This document shows, piece by piece, positions 34,769-44,497 of a stretch of 44,577 nucleotides of DNA. Both the position numbers and the translations under genes were made by a program. Within the stretch, counting starts at the first letter, position 1. Each line of letters opens with the position of its first letter. The notes below the pieces were generated by a model. The model was not told where the DNA came from. It was given only the letters and a program-made list of their open reading frames with translations, and ran no database searches. This DNA is from Gemmatimonadota bacterium (GTDB lineage: Bacteria > Gemmatimonadota > Gemmatimonadetes > Gemmatimonadales > Gemmatimonadaceae): the NCBI GenBank assembly GCA_026387895.1, contig JAPLKT010000039.1, positions 1 to 44,577 of the forward strand, read 5' to 3'.

Positions 34769-35146
34769 GGGGGGAAGCTCCGGGGCAAAACTGACAGAGG
34801 GGAAATGCTTAGATGTATGTATCAAATCTAGATAGCTGCGCGAACGCCAGCAAACGCCCGTGGTATCCTCAGCCCCCGTTGTGGCGCGACTGTTACGGAA
34901 AGACCCAAGACGGTCGATTCAACTAATTTGTCCGACGGCATCACAGCACCAGAACTCCATCGGACTCGCGCTCCTCGATGTTTTTTTCTCGTCAGAATCT
35001 CGCGATATGCCATTTTGGCACACCCATTCTGCGGCGAACCGCCCCTTTGGGTGTCAAAATGACCCATTTATATGGTCCCATCCTTGCTACGTACAGGGCA
35101 GCAGCACCACCACATCACCAACTAATCTCCTAAGGACCGAAAGAAC
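34769..35146. promoter_or_regulatory. Divergent control region between DUF47-pit-ppk1 and dnaK
   Basis: The 378-bp gap holds no convincing gene. Near dnaK there is a long imperfect inverted repeat: CATTTTGGCACACCC (35011-35025) with GGGTGTCAAAATG (35049-35061). A shorter palindrome TGGGTGTCA-AAA-TGACCCA overlaps its right arm. A TATATG at 35069 could be a -10 element. No HrcA/CIRCE element was found. On the minus-strand side a CTGTTAC occurs once near 34890. Confidence 0.4.
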
Positions 35147-37084
35147 ATGGCTGACAAAGTCATTGGCATCGACCTCGGCACCACCAACTCCGTCGTCGCA
35201 GTGATGGAAGGTGGCGACCCGGTGGTCATCCCCAACGCCGAGGGCGGTCGCACCACCCCGTCCGTCGTTGGATTCAGCAAGGACGGCGAACGCTTGGTCG
35301 GACAAATCGCCAAGCGCCAAGCGGTCACGAACCCGCAGAACACGGTCTTCTCGATCAAGCGCTTCATGGGCCGCAAGATGCCCGAAGTCTCAAGCGAGAT
35401 TGCCCGCGTCCCGTACGCGGTCAAGAGCGGCACCAACGATCTCGCCTCGGTCGAAGTCCAGGGGAAGCGCTACACGCCCCCCGAGGTCTCGGCGATGATC
35501 CTCCAGAAGATGAAGCAGACCGCTGAGGACTACCTCGGTCACCCGGTGACCAAGGCCGTCGTCACCGTGCCGGCCTACTTCAACGACTCGCAGCGTCAGG
35601 CCACCAAGGACGCCGGCAAGATCGCGGGACTCGACGTGCTCCGTATCGTCAACGAGCCCACCGCGGCCGCGCTCGCCTATGGCCTCGACAAAAAGGGGAA
35701 GAAGGACGAAAAGGTCGCCGTGTTCGATTTGGGCGGCGGCACCTACGACATCTCGGTCCTCGAGCTCTACGAAGTCGACGGCACCAAGCAGTTCGAAGTG
35801 AAGTCCACCAACGGTGACACCCACCTCGGCGGCGACGACTTCGACCAGAAGGTCATCGACTGGCTCGTGGTCGAGTTCAAGAAAGATCAGGCGATCGACC
35901 TCTCCAAGGACCCGATGGCGCTGCAGCGCTTGAAGGAAGCCGCCGAGAAGGCCAAGATCGAGCTGTCCGGCACGATGAGCACGGATATCAACCTTCCGTT
36001 CATCACCGCCGACGCCTCGGGCCCCAAGCATCTCAACTACCAGCTCACGCGCGCCAAGTTCGAGCAGCTCGTGGACGACCTCGTCCAGCGCACGCTCGAG
36101 CCCATGAAGAAGGCGCTCGCCGACGCCAAGATGCAGCCGTCGGAAGTCGACGAGATTCTGCTCGTCGGCGGCTCGACGCGTATTCCGAAGGTGCAGGAGG
36201 TGGTGAAGGCCTTCTTTGGCAAGGAGCCGAACAAGGGCGTGAACCCGGATGAAGTCGTGGCCGTTGGCGCCGCCATTCAGGGCGCCGTGCTCACCGGCGA
36301 GCAGAAGGATGTGCTTCTGCTCGACGTCAGCCCGCTCTCCCTCGGCATCGAGACGCTGGGCGGCGTGACCACGGTGCTTATCCCGCGCAACACGACAATC
36401 CCGACCAAGAAGTCGGAGGTGTTCAGCACCGCCGACGACAACCAGACCACGGTCGAGATTCACGTGCTTCAGGGCGAGCGCGAGCTCGCGGTCTACAACA
36501 AGACCATCGGCAAGTTCCAGCTGACGGGGATCCCACCCGCTCCGCGCGGCATGCCGCAGGTCGAAGTGACCTTCGACATTGACGCCAACGGCATCCTGCA
36601 TGTCGCCGCCAAGGACAAGGCCTCGGGCAAGGAGCAGAAGATCCGCGTCGAAGCCTCGAGTGGCTTGAGTAGCGCTGAGATCGACAAGATGGTGAAGGAC
36701 GCCGAGCTCAACGCCGCCGACGACAAGAAGAAGCGTGAGGAGATCGACACGCGGAACCGTCTCGACACGTTGGCATATCAGGTGGAGAAGGAGTCGAAGG
36801 ACTGGGCCGACAAGGTGCCGGCCGAGCTCAAGACGCGCCTCGACGCCGCCGTGGCCCGTGCCCGTTCGGCGCACAAGGGTGACGACATGAACGAGATCAC
36901 GGGTGCCTTAGAAGAGCTGAACGCGGCCTTCCAAGCGGCTGGTACGGCGGTCTATGCCGCGCAAGCTGCCGAGGCGCCCGCCTATGGTGCCGCCGCGGGC
37001 GAGGGTGCCCCGGCCGGCGAGAAGAAGGACGAGGTCGCCGATGCCGATTACGAGATCGTCGACGACGACAAGCACAAGAAGTAG
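35147..37084 (+). CDS. dnaK: Chaperone protein DnaK (Hsp70)
   Basis: This is a 645-residue ATP-driven chaperone. The N-terminal ATPase has [12 protein letters not shown], the [14 protein letters not shown] loop and [13 protein letters not shown]. The interdomain linker is DVLLLDV. The substrate domain has the PTKKSEVF and QGERELA segments, and the C-terminus [12 protein letters not shown] resembles the usual EEVD-like acidic end. No dnaJ or grpE follows; the next gene is an HtrA protease. The length and all conserved blocks are normal, so it is complete and probably active. Confidence 0.98.
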   Translation: MADKVIGIDLGTTNSVVAVMEGGDPVVIPNAEGGRTTPSVVGFSKDGERLVGQIAKRQAVTNPQNTVFSIKRFMGRKMPEVSSEIARVPYAVKSGTNDLASVEVQGKRYTPPEVSAMILQKMKQTAEDYLGHPVTKAVVTVPAYFNDSQRQATKDAGKIAGLDVLRIVNEPTAAALAYGLDKKGKKDEKVAVFDLGGGTYDISVLELYEVDGTKQFEVKSTNGDTHLGGDDFDQKVIDWLVVEFKKDQAIDLSKDPMALQRLKEAAEKAKIELSGTMSTDINLPFITADASGPKHLNYQLTRAKFEQLVDDLVQRTLEPMKKALADAKMQPSEVDEILLVGGSTRIPKVQEVVKAFFGKEPNKGVNPDEVVAVGAAIQGAVLTGEQKDVLLLDVSPLSLGIETLGGVTTVLIPRNTTIPTKKSEVFSTADDNQTTVEIHVLQGERELAVYNKTIGKFQLTGIPPAPRGMPQVEVTFDIDANGILHVAAKDKASGKEQKIRVEASSGLSSAEIDKMVKDAELNAADDKKKREEIDTRNRLDTLAYQVEKESKDWADKVPAELKTRLDAAVARARSAHKGDDMNEITGALEELNAAFQAAGTAVYAAQAAEAPAYGAAAGEGAPAGEKKDEVADADYEIVDDDKHKK

Positions 37085-37182
37085 TTATTGTTGAACTAGG
37101 TAGGCGGGGGCGGCGCGGAAACTTTCCGCGGCGCCTCCGGGTCTAAACGAGAGCACCATTCTCGCACACCGGATAACACGCC

Positions 37183-38745
37183 ATGAGCCTCAACCTCTCC
37201 AAGCCAAAGATTGCCATCATCGCCAGCGTCGCCTTTGTAGGCGGCGTGATGTTCGCCTCGTCCATGGATTGGACGAAAATCGTCGGTGCCCAGATTCGCG
37301 GAACCGCTGGCAAGCCGCTCGCGAAGGTGTCGAGCTCGCTGATGGACCAGCAGAACTCCTTCGTCGCGATCGCCGAACATGTGACGCCTGCGGTGGTCTC
37401 GATTGACGCGCAGACGGACGCGCGCAAAGCGACCCGCTCGCCACAGATGCGGAATCTTCCTCCGGGCTTTGAGCAGTTCTTTGACGACCCGCGTCAGCAG
37501 GAGCGTGGATCGGAAGCCACGGGGACAGGCTTTATTGTCTCGAGCGACGGCTATGTGCTCACCAACAACCACGTGGTCGAAGGCGCTGACCGCGTGACCG
37601 TTGGCCTTTCGGACCGCCGCAGCTTCAAGGCCAAGGTCATTGGCACGGATCCGCAGACGGACGTGGCGGTGCTCAAGATTGAAGGCAAGGACCTCCCCAC
37701 CATCGCGCTCGGCGACGATTCCAAAGTGCGCGTGGGTGAGTGGGCGGTGGCTATCGGCAACCCGCTCGGCCTCGACTTCACGGTGACGGCGGGCATCATC
37801 AGCGCGAAGGGGCGTTCTAACGAGCTCCGCGGGCTAAACAACAACGTGTACGCCATTCAGGACTTCCTGCAGACGGACGCCGCAATCAACCCAGGGAACT
37901 CGGGTGGTCCGCTCGTGAATCTTCGCGGTGAAGTGGTTGGCATCAATAGCGCTATCGCCAGCCAGACCGGCACGTACTCGGGCTATGGGTTCGCGATTCC
38001 GATCAACCTCGCAAAGACGGTGATGGACGACATTATCGCGCACGGCCGTGTACGCCGCGCGATCATGGGTGTTCGCATTCAGGAGATCACGGCGGAAGAC
38101 GCACAGGTGAACGGCCTCAAGGAGATTGCCGGCGTGAAGATCGGCGACTTCCAGGGGGTTGAGAACAGTCCGGCCGAGAAGGCGGGGCTGCAGCCGGGCG
38201 ACGTGATTGTGAAGGCGGACGGCAAGCCGGTGGACCGTGTGAGCACGTTGCAGCGGATTGTGCGCACGCACCAGCCGGGCGAGACGGTTGAGCTCGAAGG
38301 AGTGCGCTACGGCAAGAAGCAGATGTTCAAGATCAAGCTGATGGAAGCCGAGGGCGAGAAGGCCACGGTCGCGTCGGCGGTGAAGGAAAAGGACGCGCCG
38401 AGCACTGGTTCGGCGTCGACGATCGTGGTGAAGAAGCTTGGGATCACGGTGACCGCTCCGCCGGCCGAGCTCCTCAGGGCCGCCAAGTCCGAAGTGTTTG
38501 GCGCCTTCGTCAGGGAGGTCGAGCGTGGCGGTGCGGCTGCGGCGACACGCGCGATTGGCGTTGGCGATGTGATTACCGAAGTCGTGTTCCCGCAGAAGAC
38601 GGTTATCAAGTCGGTCGCTGACTTGCAGAAGGTGATAAGCGGGCTGAAGGAAGGGGATTATATCGGAGTGAAGATCGCGCGCTACAATACTGATGGCACG
38701 GTGGGTCAGACGGGCATCGTGAACCTCCGCGTCGGCGGAAACTGA
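37183..38745 (+). CDS. HtrA/DegQ-type periplasmic serine protease with PDZ domains
   Basis: This 520-residue protease/chaperone has an N-terminal uncleaved or signal-anchor helix (residues about 8-27). The catalytic triad is H130 (LTNNHVVEG), D160 (TDVAVLKIEG) and S240 (NPGNSGGPL). Two PDZ domains follow (about 285-380 and about 420-515), the first with the GLQPGDVIVKADGKPV pattern. It degrades or refolds misfolded envelope proteins. The start is ATG 98 bp after dnaK, so both may respond to heat stress. The second PDZ is less well conserved. Confidence 0.94.
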   Translation: MSLNLSKPKIAIIASVAFVGGVMFASSMDWTKIVGAQIRGTAGKPLAKVSSSLMDQQNSFVAIAEHVTPAVVSIDAQTDARKATRSPQMRNLPPGFEQFFDDPRQQERGSEATGTGFIVSSDGYVLTNNHVVEGADRVTVGLSDRRSFKAKVIGTDPQTDVAVLKIEGKDLPTIALGDDSKVRVGEWAVAIGNPLGLDFTVTAGIISAKGRSNELRGLNNNVYAIQDFLQTDAAINPGNSGGPLVNLRGEVVGINSAIASQTGTYSGYGFAIPINLAKTVMDDIIAHGRVRRAIMGVRIQEITAEDAQVNGLKEIAGVKIGDFQGVENSPAEKAGLQPGDVIVKADGKPVDRVSTLQRIVRTHQPGETVELEGVRYGKKQMFKIKLMEAEGEKATVASAVKEKDAPSTGSASTIVVKKLGITVTAPPAELLRAAKSEVFGAFVREVERGGAAAATRAIGVGDVITEVVFPQKTVIKSVADLQKVISGLKEGDYIGVKIARYNTDGTVGQTGIVNLRVGGN

Positions 38746-38809
38746 ACACAAACTGGACTGCCGTAACCATCTAAAATCCGTCCGGTTGATGTAGCTTTGG
38801 ATGTTGGAT

Positions 38810-38894
38810 GCGAGAGTGGCGAAACTGGCAGACGCGCAGGACTTAGGATCCTGTGCCCTCATACGGCGTGTGGGTTCGAGTCCCACCTTTCGCA
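38810..38894 (+). tRNA. tRNA-Leu (anticodon UAG)
   Basis: The 7-bp acceptor stem (GCGAGAG with CTTTCGC, one G-U pair), the D arm, the anticodon stem CAGGA/TCCTG with loop CTTAGGA, a long class-II variable arm and the T arm (GTGGG TTCGAGT CCCAC) fold normally. The anticodon is UAG, reading CUN leucine codons. CCA is not encoded. Confidence 0.95.
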
Positions 38895-38932
38895 TTGAGA
38901 ACTTTTTTCCACCTGTAGGCGTTCAAGCGCAC

Positions 38933-40405
38933 ATGCGAATTATCGTCATCGGAAGCGGATTCGGCGGGTTAGCGGCGGCGATTCGGCTGCGCGCGCAGGG
39001 GCACGAGGTTACGGTGCTCGAGCAGCGCGACAAGCCGGGTGGGCGTGCATACGTGTGGCAGCAGGATGGCTTCACGTTTGACGCGGGCCCGACGATTATC
39101 ACTGCGCCGTGGCTCATCGATGACCTCTTTGCGCTCGGCGGGAAAAAGACCGCTGACTATGTGCAGCTGGTTCCGATTGATCCGTTTTATAACGTGCGCT
39201 TTGAAGATGGGTCTGTCTTCCACTACAACGGCACCCGCGCTGACGTGCTGGCGCAGGTGCGCAAGTTTAATCCGGACGACGTGGCGGGCTACCAGAAGTT
39301 CTTGGCGAAGACCGCGGACATCTTCAAGACCGGGTTCGGCCTGATCGACAAGCCGTTTAGCACGCTCCGTTCGATGTTCCGCGTGCTGCCCGATCTGATT
39401 CGACTGCGCTCGGATAAGTCGGTGGCGAAGTTCGCGTTCGAGCACGTGAAGGATGACCGTCTGCGTCAGGTCTTTTCTTTCCATCCGTTGCTCGTGGGTG
39501 GGAACCCGTTTCAGACTACATCGATCTACGCGCTGATCCACCACCTGGAGCAGAAGTGGGGGGTGTGGTTTGCGATGGGTGGCACCGGCGCACTTGTGCG
39601 CGCTTTTGTGCGTTTTTTCGAGGATCTCGGGGGAACGCTTGCACTGAACAGCGCGGTCGAAGAAATTCTCGTGGACGATCGCACTGGGAAGGCCACTGGC
39701 GTGCGACTCGCGGACGGCACGGTGATGAACGCCGACGCGGTGGTGAGCAATGGTGACGTTGCCAACACGTACATGAAGCTGATTCCCTCGCGCCACCGGA
39801 AGAAGAACACCGATCGGAAGATGAAGGGGATGGCGTATTCGATGTCGCTGTTCGTGATCTATTTCGGCACGGACAAGAAGTACGACGACATCGCGCATCA
39901 CGAGATTATTATGGGCCCCCGGTATCGTGAGCTGCTTGAGGACATTTTTACCAAGAAGATCCTCTCCGACGATTTCTCGCTCTATCTGCACCGCCCCACG
40001 GCCACCGATCCGAGCCTTGCGCCTGAGGGCTGCGATTCTTGGTATGTGCTCTCGCCGGTGCCGAACCTCGCCGGTGATGTCGACTGGGAGGCGAAAGCAC
40101 AGGAGTACCGCGATCGGATTGTCGCGTATCTCGAGGAGCGGTATATGCCTGAGCTCTCGAAGCACATCGTGAGTGAGCGGCGCGTGGACCCGCGCTATTT
40201 CCGCGACGTCATGTCGAGCCATCTCGGGAGTGCGTTCTCGGTGGAGCCCACGCTCATGCAGTCCGCATGGATGCGCCCGCACAACGTGAGCGAGGACATC
40301 CCGAACTTGTATTTCGCTGGCGCGGGCACGCACCCCGGGGCAGGCTTGCCGGGGGTTATCAGTTCCGGGAAAATTGTCGCGGACCTGATTGGAGACGCGG
40401 CGTGA
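38933..40405 (+). CDS. crtI: Phytoene desaturase (CrtI type)
   Basis: This 490-residue FAD enzyme introduces double bonds into phytoene to form neurosporene or lycopene. It has the N-terminal dinucleotide motif VIGSGFGGLAAAIRL, then KPGGRAYVW and FDAGPTII. The C-terminal FAGAGTHPGAGLPGVISSGK is the family's closing motif. The start is ATG 38933, 38 bp after the tRNA; an in-frame extension would read through the tRNA and was rejected. Its stop overlaps the start of crtB. The product length (desaturation steps) cannot be told from sequence. Confidence 0.95.
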   Translation: MRIIVIGSGFGGLAAAIRLRAQGHEVTVLEQRDKPGGRAYVWQQDGFTFDAGPTIITAPWLIDDLFALGGKKTADYVQLVPIDPFYNVRFEDGSVFHYNGTRADVLAQVRKFNPDDVAGYQKFLAKTADIFKTGFGLIDKPFSTLRSMFRVLPDLIRLRSDKSVAKFAFEHVKDDRLRQVFSFHPLLVGGNPFQTTSIYALIHHLEQKWGVWFAMGGTGALVRAFVRFFEDLGGTLALNSAVEEILVDDRTGKATGVRLADGTVMNADAVVSNGDVANTYMKLIPSRHRKKNTDRKMKGMAYSMSLFVIYFGTDKKYDDIAHHEIIMGPRYRELLEDIFTKKILSDDFSLYLHRPTATDPSLAPEGCDSWYVLSPVPNLAGDVDWEAKAQEYRDRIVAYLEERYMPELSKHIVSERRVDPRYFRDVMSSHLGSAFSVEPTLMQSAWMRPHNVSEDIPNLYFAGAGTHPGAGLPGVISSGKIVADLIGDAA

Positions 40406-41367
40406 TTTTCAAGACACTGAATGACGCCCGCCACTGCGAGGCGATTACCCGACACCACGCGCGGACCTTCGCCGTGGCCAGTCGGTTCTTGCCACCAAAC
40501 AAGCGGCGCGGCGCATTTGCGGTGTACGCGTTCTGCCGGACTGCGGACGATATTGTAGACCGTGGCGCGACCGGTGACCGCGAGACGCTGCGGCGCGAAC
40601 TTGCTGGGTACATGTCGGGGTTGCACGAAGCGATTGAGGGGCGCCCGGAGGGGCCGGTGTACCGGGAACTTTGGTGGACCATCAAGGAGTTTGGGGTTCC
40701 CGCGTCTGCACTCCTCGAACTGATGGGGGGCGTGGCCGTGGATCTGGCGCCCGCACACTACGCGACGTGGGCCGAGCTCACGTCGTACTGCGAGGGAGTG
40801 GCAAGCTCCGTTGGCGAGATGTGCACCTATGTGTTCGGCGTGAGCGGCGACGAGGCAAACCGCCAGCGTGCGCTACGTTTTGCCCGCACCCTCGGCGTGG
40901 CGCTTCAGCATACGAACATTCTGCGCGACGTGGGTGAGGATGCGGCGCGTGGTCGCTGTTATTTGCCGGCTGCTTCGCTCGCGGCTTTCGGTATCAGCAC
41001 GGAGGAAGTGCTTCACAACCCATTGTTCGGACAGCAGGCGCGTTGGAAAGCCTTCATGGCGCACGAGATTGCCCGTGCCCGTGCCCTCTACGTTGCTGCG
41101 GCCCCAGGACTCGCGCTCCTTGAGCCCGATGCCCAGCGTTGCGCGCGCGCCTGTGCGGACGGTTACGCAGAAATTCTCAGCGCGATTGAATCGATTGACT
41201 ACGATTCATTCAGCACGCGCGCGCAGGTGGGGACGTGGGCGCGTGGACGACTCATCTGGAGTATTTGGCGCAACGGAACGCTGAGTCCCGCTGAAGCGAT
41301 CCCGACAGAACCGGTCATTCAGTGGGCCGGACAGACTTTCTCGAGACCCGAGGAAATGGCATCGTGA
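40402..41367 (+). CDS. crtB: Phytoene synthase
   Basis: This 321-residue prenyltransferase condenses two geranylgeranyl diphosphates to phytoene. Features are the first Asp-rich motif RTADDIVD, YCEGVASSVGEM, and the second motif NILRDVGEDAARGRCYLP. The start GTG overlaps the crtI stop by 4 bp, with GGAG 8 nt before. A squalene-type synthase is less likely given the neighbours. It is followed directly by the cruF-like gene in another 4-bp overlap. Confidence 0.94.
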   Translation: MIFKTLNDARHCEAITRHHARTFAVASRFLPPNKRRGAFAVYAFCRTADDIVDRGATGDRETLRRELAGYMSGLHEAIEGRPEGPVYRELWWTIKEFGVPASALLELMGGVAVDLAPAHYATWAELTSYCEGVASSVGEMCTYVFGVSGDEANRQRALRFARTLGVALQHTNILRDVGEDAARGRCYLPAASLAAFGISTEEVLHNPLFGQQARWKAFMAHEIARARALYVAAAPGLALLEPDAQRCARACADGYAEILSAIESIDYDSFSTRAQVGTWARGRLIWSIWRNGTLSPAEAIPTEPVIQWAGQTFSRPEEMAS

Positions 41368-42257
41368 ACCGGTTGGCATCGCTTTCCAAGATGGACCGCA
41401 CCGCGTGGATCATGCTGCTGGTGCACGTCATGGCTACGATCTTCGCGTCGATGGCCTTCGCGACCATCCTCTCCGGCCCTCCCCCGGCGTGGCTGCAACA
41501 GGAACCGAACCGGAGCATCTACGAAATTTCGTGGAAGGTGAGCGGTCCTTTGGTGGTGTGCCTCGGCTTCTTGGCGGCGCTGCTGCACGCGGTCGGCCGG
41601 TTTGGCCAGGCACGCGCGACAAAGATGTTCGTGGCGGCGTCGCTCGTCTCCCTCTCGTCGGAGCTGCTCGGTACGAGCACCGGGTACCCCTTTGGTGGCT
41701 ACTCATACACCAATCTGCTCGGCTATCGGATTGCGGAACTTGTACCCTTTCCGATTCCGCTGTCGTGGACGTTTATGCTGTACTGCTCCTTGGCGATGGT
41801 CGGGCGGCTGGCGAAGGCGGACGACTCGAATCTTGGCCGGTGGCGCTGGGCAGTGATCGGCGGAGTAATCCTGTCGGCCTGGGATGTCACCATGGATCCG
41901 GCAATGGTCGTCACCACGCACTGGTATTGGCATGCGCCTGGCTTCTTCTACGGCATGCCCCTGACGAACTGGATTGGCTGGATCGGGACCGGGACGGTGG
42001 TTGCGCGCGTGATGCTGCATTTTGTGTCGCCGTCTGAAGTGGCGCGCCAGTTGTCGAGAAGCCCGTTCCCGTTAGTGCTGTATGCCGTGAACGGAGTGCT
42101 GTCGACCACGATCTGCGTAACTCATGGATTCACATGGGCTTGGGCTGGCGGGATTGTCGCGATGGGGATTCCGTTGGCACTGTCGATGCGGCCCGTGGCC
42201 CAGAATCTGGCCACGGACGCAGGGGACGCTGCCGGCTCTGGGTCTGGTGCGAGATAG
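41364..42257 (+). CDS. cruF: CruF-like carotenoid hydratase (membrane protein)
   Basis: This is a 297-residue membrane protein of the DUF422/CruF family, which adds water to a psi end of carotenes (1',2'-hydratase in cyanobacteria; related roles in 2-hydroxylated pigments). About seven hydrophobic helices are visible. The family patterns GTSTGYPFGGYSYTNLLG, WDVTMDPAM and YGMPLTNWIGW are present, with probable catalytic polar residues in the last two. The GTG start overlaps the crtB stop by 4 bp and follows AGGA. Gemmatimonas aurantiaca makes oscillol-type carotenoids, so this fits. Confidence 0.9.
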   Translation: MNRLASLSKMDRTAWIMLLVHVMATIFASMAFATILSGPPPAWLQQEPNRSIYEISWKVSGPLVVCLGFLAALLHAVGRFGQARATKMFVAASLVSLSSELLGTSTGYPFGGYSYTNLLGYRIAELVPFPIPLSWTFMLYCSLAMVGRLAKADDSNLGRWRWAVIGGVILSAWDVTMDPAMVVTTHWYWHAPGFFYGMPLTNWIGWIGTGTVVARVMLHFVSPSEVARQLSRSPFPLVLYAVNGVLSTTICVTHGFTWAWAGGIVAMGIPLALSMRPVAQNLATDAGDAAGSGSGAR

Positions 42258-42313
42258 CCCCCCACCGGAGCTGTCCCGGGGTTAGATTTACGCTATAGAT
42301 GTACGGCTCAACG

Positions 42314-42343
42314 ACCCCGTCGCGGGACTCCCAGCGACGGGGT
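42314..42343 (+). terminator. Hairpin between cruF and tig
   Basis: A perfect 10-bp stem (42314-42323 and 42334-42343) with a 10-nt loop and a short T-rich tail lies 57 bp after cruF and 20 bp before tig. It probably ends the carotenoid transcript, but could be an attenuator. Confidence 0.65.
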
Positions 42344-42362
42344 TCTTACCCATTTAGACGTC

Positions 42363-43607
42363 ATGGATATCCAAGTCACTTCCCGGAAGTCTGAAGGCGC
42401 CGAGCGGCGCCTCGGCATCTCGGTGTCGGCCACTCGCGTTGCGGCGGAGAAGGAGAAGGCGGTCAAGCGCGTTGCCAAGCAGGTGCGCATTGCCGGTTTC
42501 CGCCCGGGGAAGGCGCCCGTAGCGGTCGTCAAGAAGCGTTTCAACAATGAGATTGAGCAAGAAGCGCTCGACGGCCTGATGCGCGAGGCCTACGCGCTCG
42601 CCATTGAGACCGAGAAGCTCGAGCCGATCACGCAGCCGCATGCCCACGACGTGAAGTTCGCCGAGGGCGAAGCGTTGACGTTTGAGCTGCACTGCGAAGT
42701 GAAGCCCGTGATTGACCTCGCTGTTGTGGAGGGATTCACGGTGACCCGCACGAATCCGGCAGTGACCGACGAGACGGTGAACGAGCAGATCGAGCACCTG
42801 CGTGATCAGCGCGCGGCCTGGTCGCCCGTCGAGGACAAGGCCAAGGAAGGCGATATGACCTCGGTGATGCTCGCCGTCGCTGACGACAGCGGCACGATTC
42901 CCGAAGGCAAGGAATACCGGATCGTACTCGGCTCCGGCCAGGCCATTCCGGCGATCGAAGAAGTCATCATGGAGCTGGCGCAGGGCACGACGGTGGAGCG
43001 TGCGGTGAAGTGGCCGGACGACTTCCCCGACGAAGCACAGCGTGGCAAGACCAAGACGGTGCGCGTGGAACTCAAGGACGTGAAGCGCAAGTCACTTCCG
43101 GCGCTTGATGATGCCCTCGCCCGCGAGCTTGGCGATTTCGACTCCGTGGATGCGCTGTTGGCGGCCGTGCGCGAGGACATTTCGTCGAACGCCACGCGCG
43201 AGTCCGACGCCGCCGTGCGGACATCGCTGGTGGAGAAGGTGATCGAAGCGAACCCCTTTGACGTGCCGCCGAGCTGGGTTCGTCAGTTGATGGGCGCCTA
43301 CGCCGAAGCGTATCAGATTCCGGCGTCGGAAGCGGAGAAGTTTGGAGCGGAGTTCCGCACGATGGCCGAGCGCCAGGTGCGCCGCGATCTCGTGATCGAA
43401 ACGATTGCGACCAAGGAAAAATTGACCGCGACTGAGTCCGACGTGGACGAGAAGGTCGCGGAGATGGCGACCGCGCGGGGCGCGGATGTGGGCCAGGTGT
43501 ACGCCGCGCTGCAGAAGGCGGGGCGTCTCCGCGAGATCGAACGTGGGATTACGGAAGACCGGGTGTTCGGCTGGCTCTTGTCCAGAAACACGGTTGAGCA
43601 GGCGTAG
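42363..43607 (+). CDS. tig: Trigger factor
   Basis: Trigger factor is the ribosome-bound peptidyl-prolyl isomerase chaperone. The 414-residue protein has the ribosome-binding signature GFRPGKAP (45-52) in the N domain. The middle isomerase domain starts at about residue 155 ([10 protein letters not shown]). A helical C-terminal domain contains FDVPPSWV and ends at [13 protein letters not shown]. Identity in the isomerase domain looks weak, as is common. The start ATG has no clear ribosome site. It is followed by clpP and clpX in the usual order. Confidence 0.94.
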   Translation: MDIQVTSRKSEGAERRLGISVSATRVAAEKEKAVKRVAKQVRIAGFRPGKAPVAVVKKRFNNEIEQEALDGLMREAYALAIETEKLEPITQPHAHDVKFAEGEALTFELHCEVKPVIDLAVVEGFTVTRTNPAVTDETVNEQIEHLRDQRAAWSPVEDKAKEGDMTSVMLAVADDSGTIPEGKEYRIVLGSGQAIPAIEEVIMELAQGTTVERAVKWPDDFPDEAQRGKTKTVRVELKDVKRKSLPALDDALARELGDFDSVDALLAAVREDISSNATRESDAAVRTSLVEKVIEANPFDVPPSWVRQLMGAYAEAYQIPASEAEKFGAEFRTMAERQVRRDLVIETIATKEKLTATESDVDEKVAEMATARGADVGQVYAALQKAGRLREIERGITEDRVFGWLLSRNTVEQA

Positions 43608-43704
43608 GCACGGGGCACACGGGGCACACCTAGCAGCAGTTCATGGACGGCGCGCTCCTCGGGGGCGTTCTGAGACCAAGTCACCGACTTCAAGAGACGA
43701 CGAT

Positions 43705-44331
43705 ATGCCGATCATTCCGAATCCGTACGTGATTGAGCGCTCCAGCCGCGGCGAGCGCAGCTACGATGTGTACTCGCGTCTGCTTATGGACCGCATCATT
43801 TTCTTGGGCACGTCGATCAACGACGACGTGGCCAACATGATCATCGCGCAACTTTTGTTCCTGGAAGCCGATAATCCTGGTAAGGACATTCATCTCTACA
43901 TCAACTCGCCGGGTGGCGTGGTATCGGCTGGCATGGCGATCTACGACACGATGCAGTTCCTGAAGTCGCCGGTAAACACGATTTGCATGGGTATGGCGGC
44001 CTCGATGGGGTCGTTCCTGCTCAGCGCGGGCTCGACCGGCAAGCGGTCGGCGCTCCCGCACTCGCGGATCATGATCCACCAGCCGTCGGGTGGCGCGCAG
44101 GGCACGGCTGCGGACATCGAAATCCAGGCCAAGGAGATTCTCTATCTCCGCGCCACGATGAACGGGCTGTACGCCAAGCACACGGGACGTCCGCTCTCGC
44201 AGATCGAGCATGACATGGAGCGTGATTTCTTTATGTCCTCCGAGGAAGCCAAGACGTACGGCATCATCGACCATGTGATCACGAAGAAGGAAGAAGTGGC
44301 GGCGGCAGCAACGCTCACGGCCACGAAATAA
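43705..44331 (+). CDS. clpP: ATP-dependent Clp protease proteolytic subunit ClpP
   Basis: ClpP forms the 14-subunit serine protease barrel. The 208-residue protein begins [18 protein letters not shown]. The triad is S100 (GMAASMGSF), H125 ([10 protein letters not shown]) and D174 (MERDFFM), matching E. coli S97-H122-D171. The start ATG at 43705 follows AGAG. There is a 97-bp gap after tig with short direct repeats of CACGGGGCA and no gene. Confidence 0.97.
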   Translation: MPIIPNPYVIERSSRGERSYDVYSRLLMDRIIFLGTSINDDVANMIIAQLLFLEADNPGKDIHLYINSPGGVVSAGMAIYDTMQFLKSPVNTICMGMAASMGSFLLSAGSTGKRSALPHSRIMIHQPSGGAQGTAADIEIQAKEILYLRATMNGLYAKHTGRPLSQIEHDMERDFFMSSEEAKTYGIIDHVITKKEEVAAAATLTATK

Positions 44332-44346
44332 CGGTTTCGAATGACA

Positions 44347-44370
44347 GTTTTGTGAGCTTCTTCACAAAAC
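44347..44370. other. AT-rich palindrome between clpP and clpX
   Basis: GTTTTGTGA (44347-44355) and TCACAAAAC (44362-44370) form a perfect 9-bp stem with a 6-nt loop, 15 bp after clpP. No T-run follows. It may be a protein-binding operator or a terminator. Confidence 0.5.
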
Positions 44371-44417
44371 CTGTGGCTGGATTGGCCCCTAGCCAGGGTG
44401 ATGTTACGTGTCTGACC

Positions 44418-44456
44418 TGGGGGAGTCTCTAGGTACGGTCTGTGTTGAGACCCCCC
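44418..44456. other. Second hairpin upstream of clpX
   Basis: GGGGGAGTCTC (44419-44429) and GAGACCCCCC (44447-44456) form a stem with one bulge, 41 bp before the clpX start. It lies in the likely 5' leader and could affect termination or translation. Confidence 0.4.
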
Positions 44457-44497
44457 GTTTCGAAGGTTCACTGCTCGCCGAGGCTCAACCGCGACTC

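Noticed and set aside
35061-35072. Sigma-32-type -10 element (CCCATTTA) before dnaK
   Set aside because: No acceptable CTTGAA-type -35 at the right spacing; too weak to call.
34769-35146. CIRCE element for HrcA control of dnaK
   Set aside because: No TTAGCACTC-N9-GAGTGCTAA or close variant is present.
35390-36874. 494-codon open frame opposite dnaK
   Set aside because: Long antisense frames over dnaK are well-known artefacts of high-GC codon usage; no independent evidence.
38746-38809. Integration site or attachment repeat at the tRNA
   Set aside because: No integrase, no duplicated tRNA end and no composition change were seen nearby.
38842-38860. tRNA with UAG anticodon as a suppressor of the PNP amber codon
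   Set aside because: Anticodon UAG reads CUA and other CUN leucine codons. An amber suppressor would need anticodon CUA.
38801-38932. N-terminal extension of CrtI
   Set aside because: The extension would translate the tRNA-Leu; conserved CrtI sequence begins at 38933.
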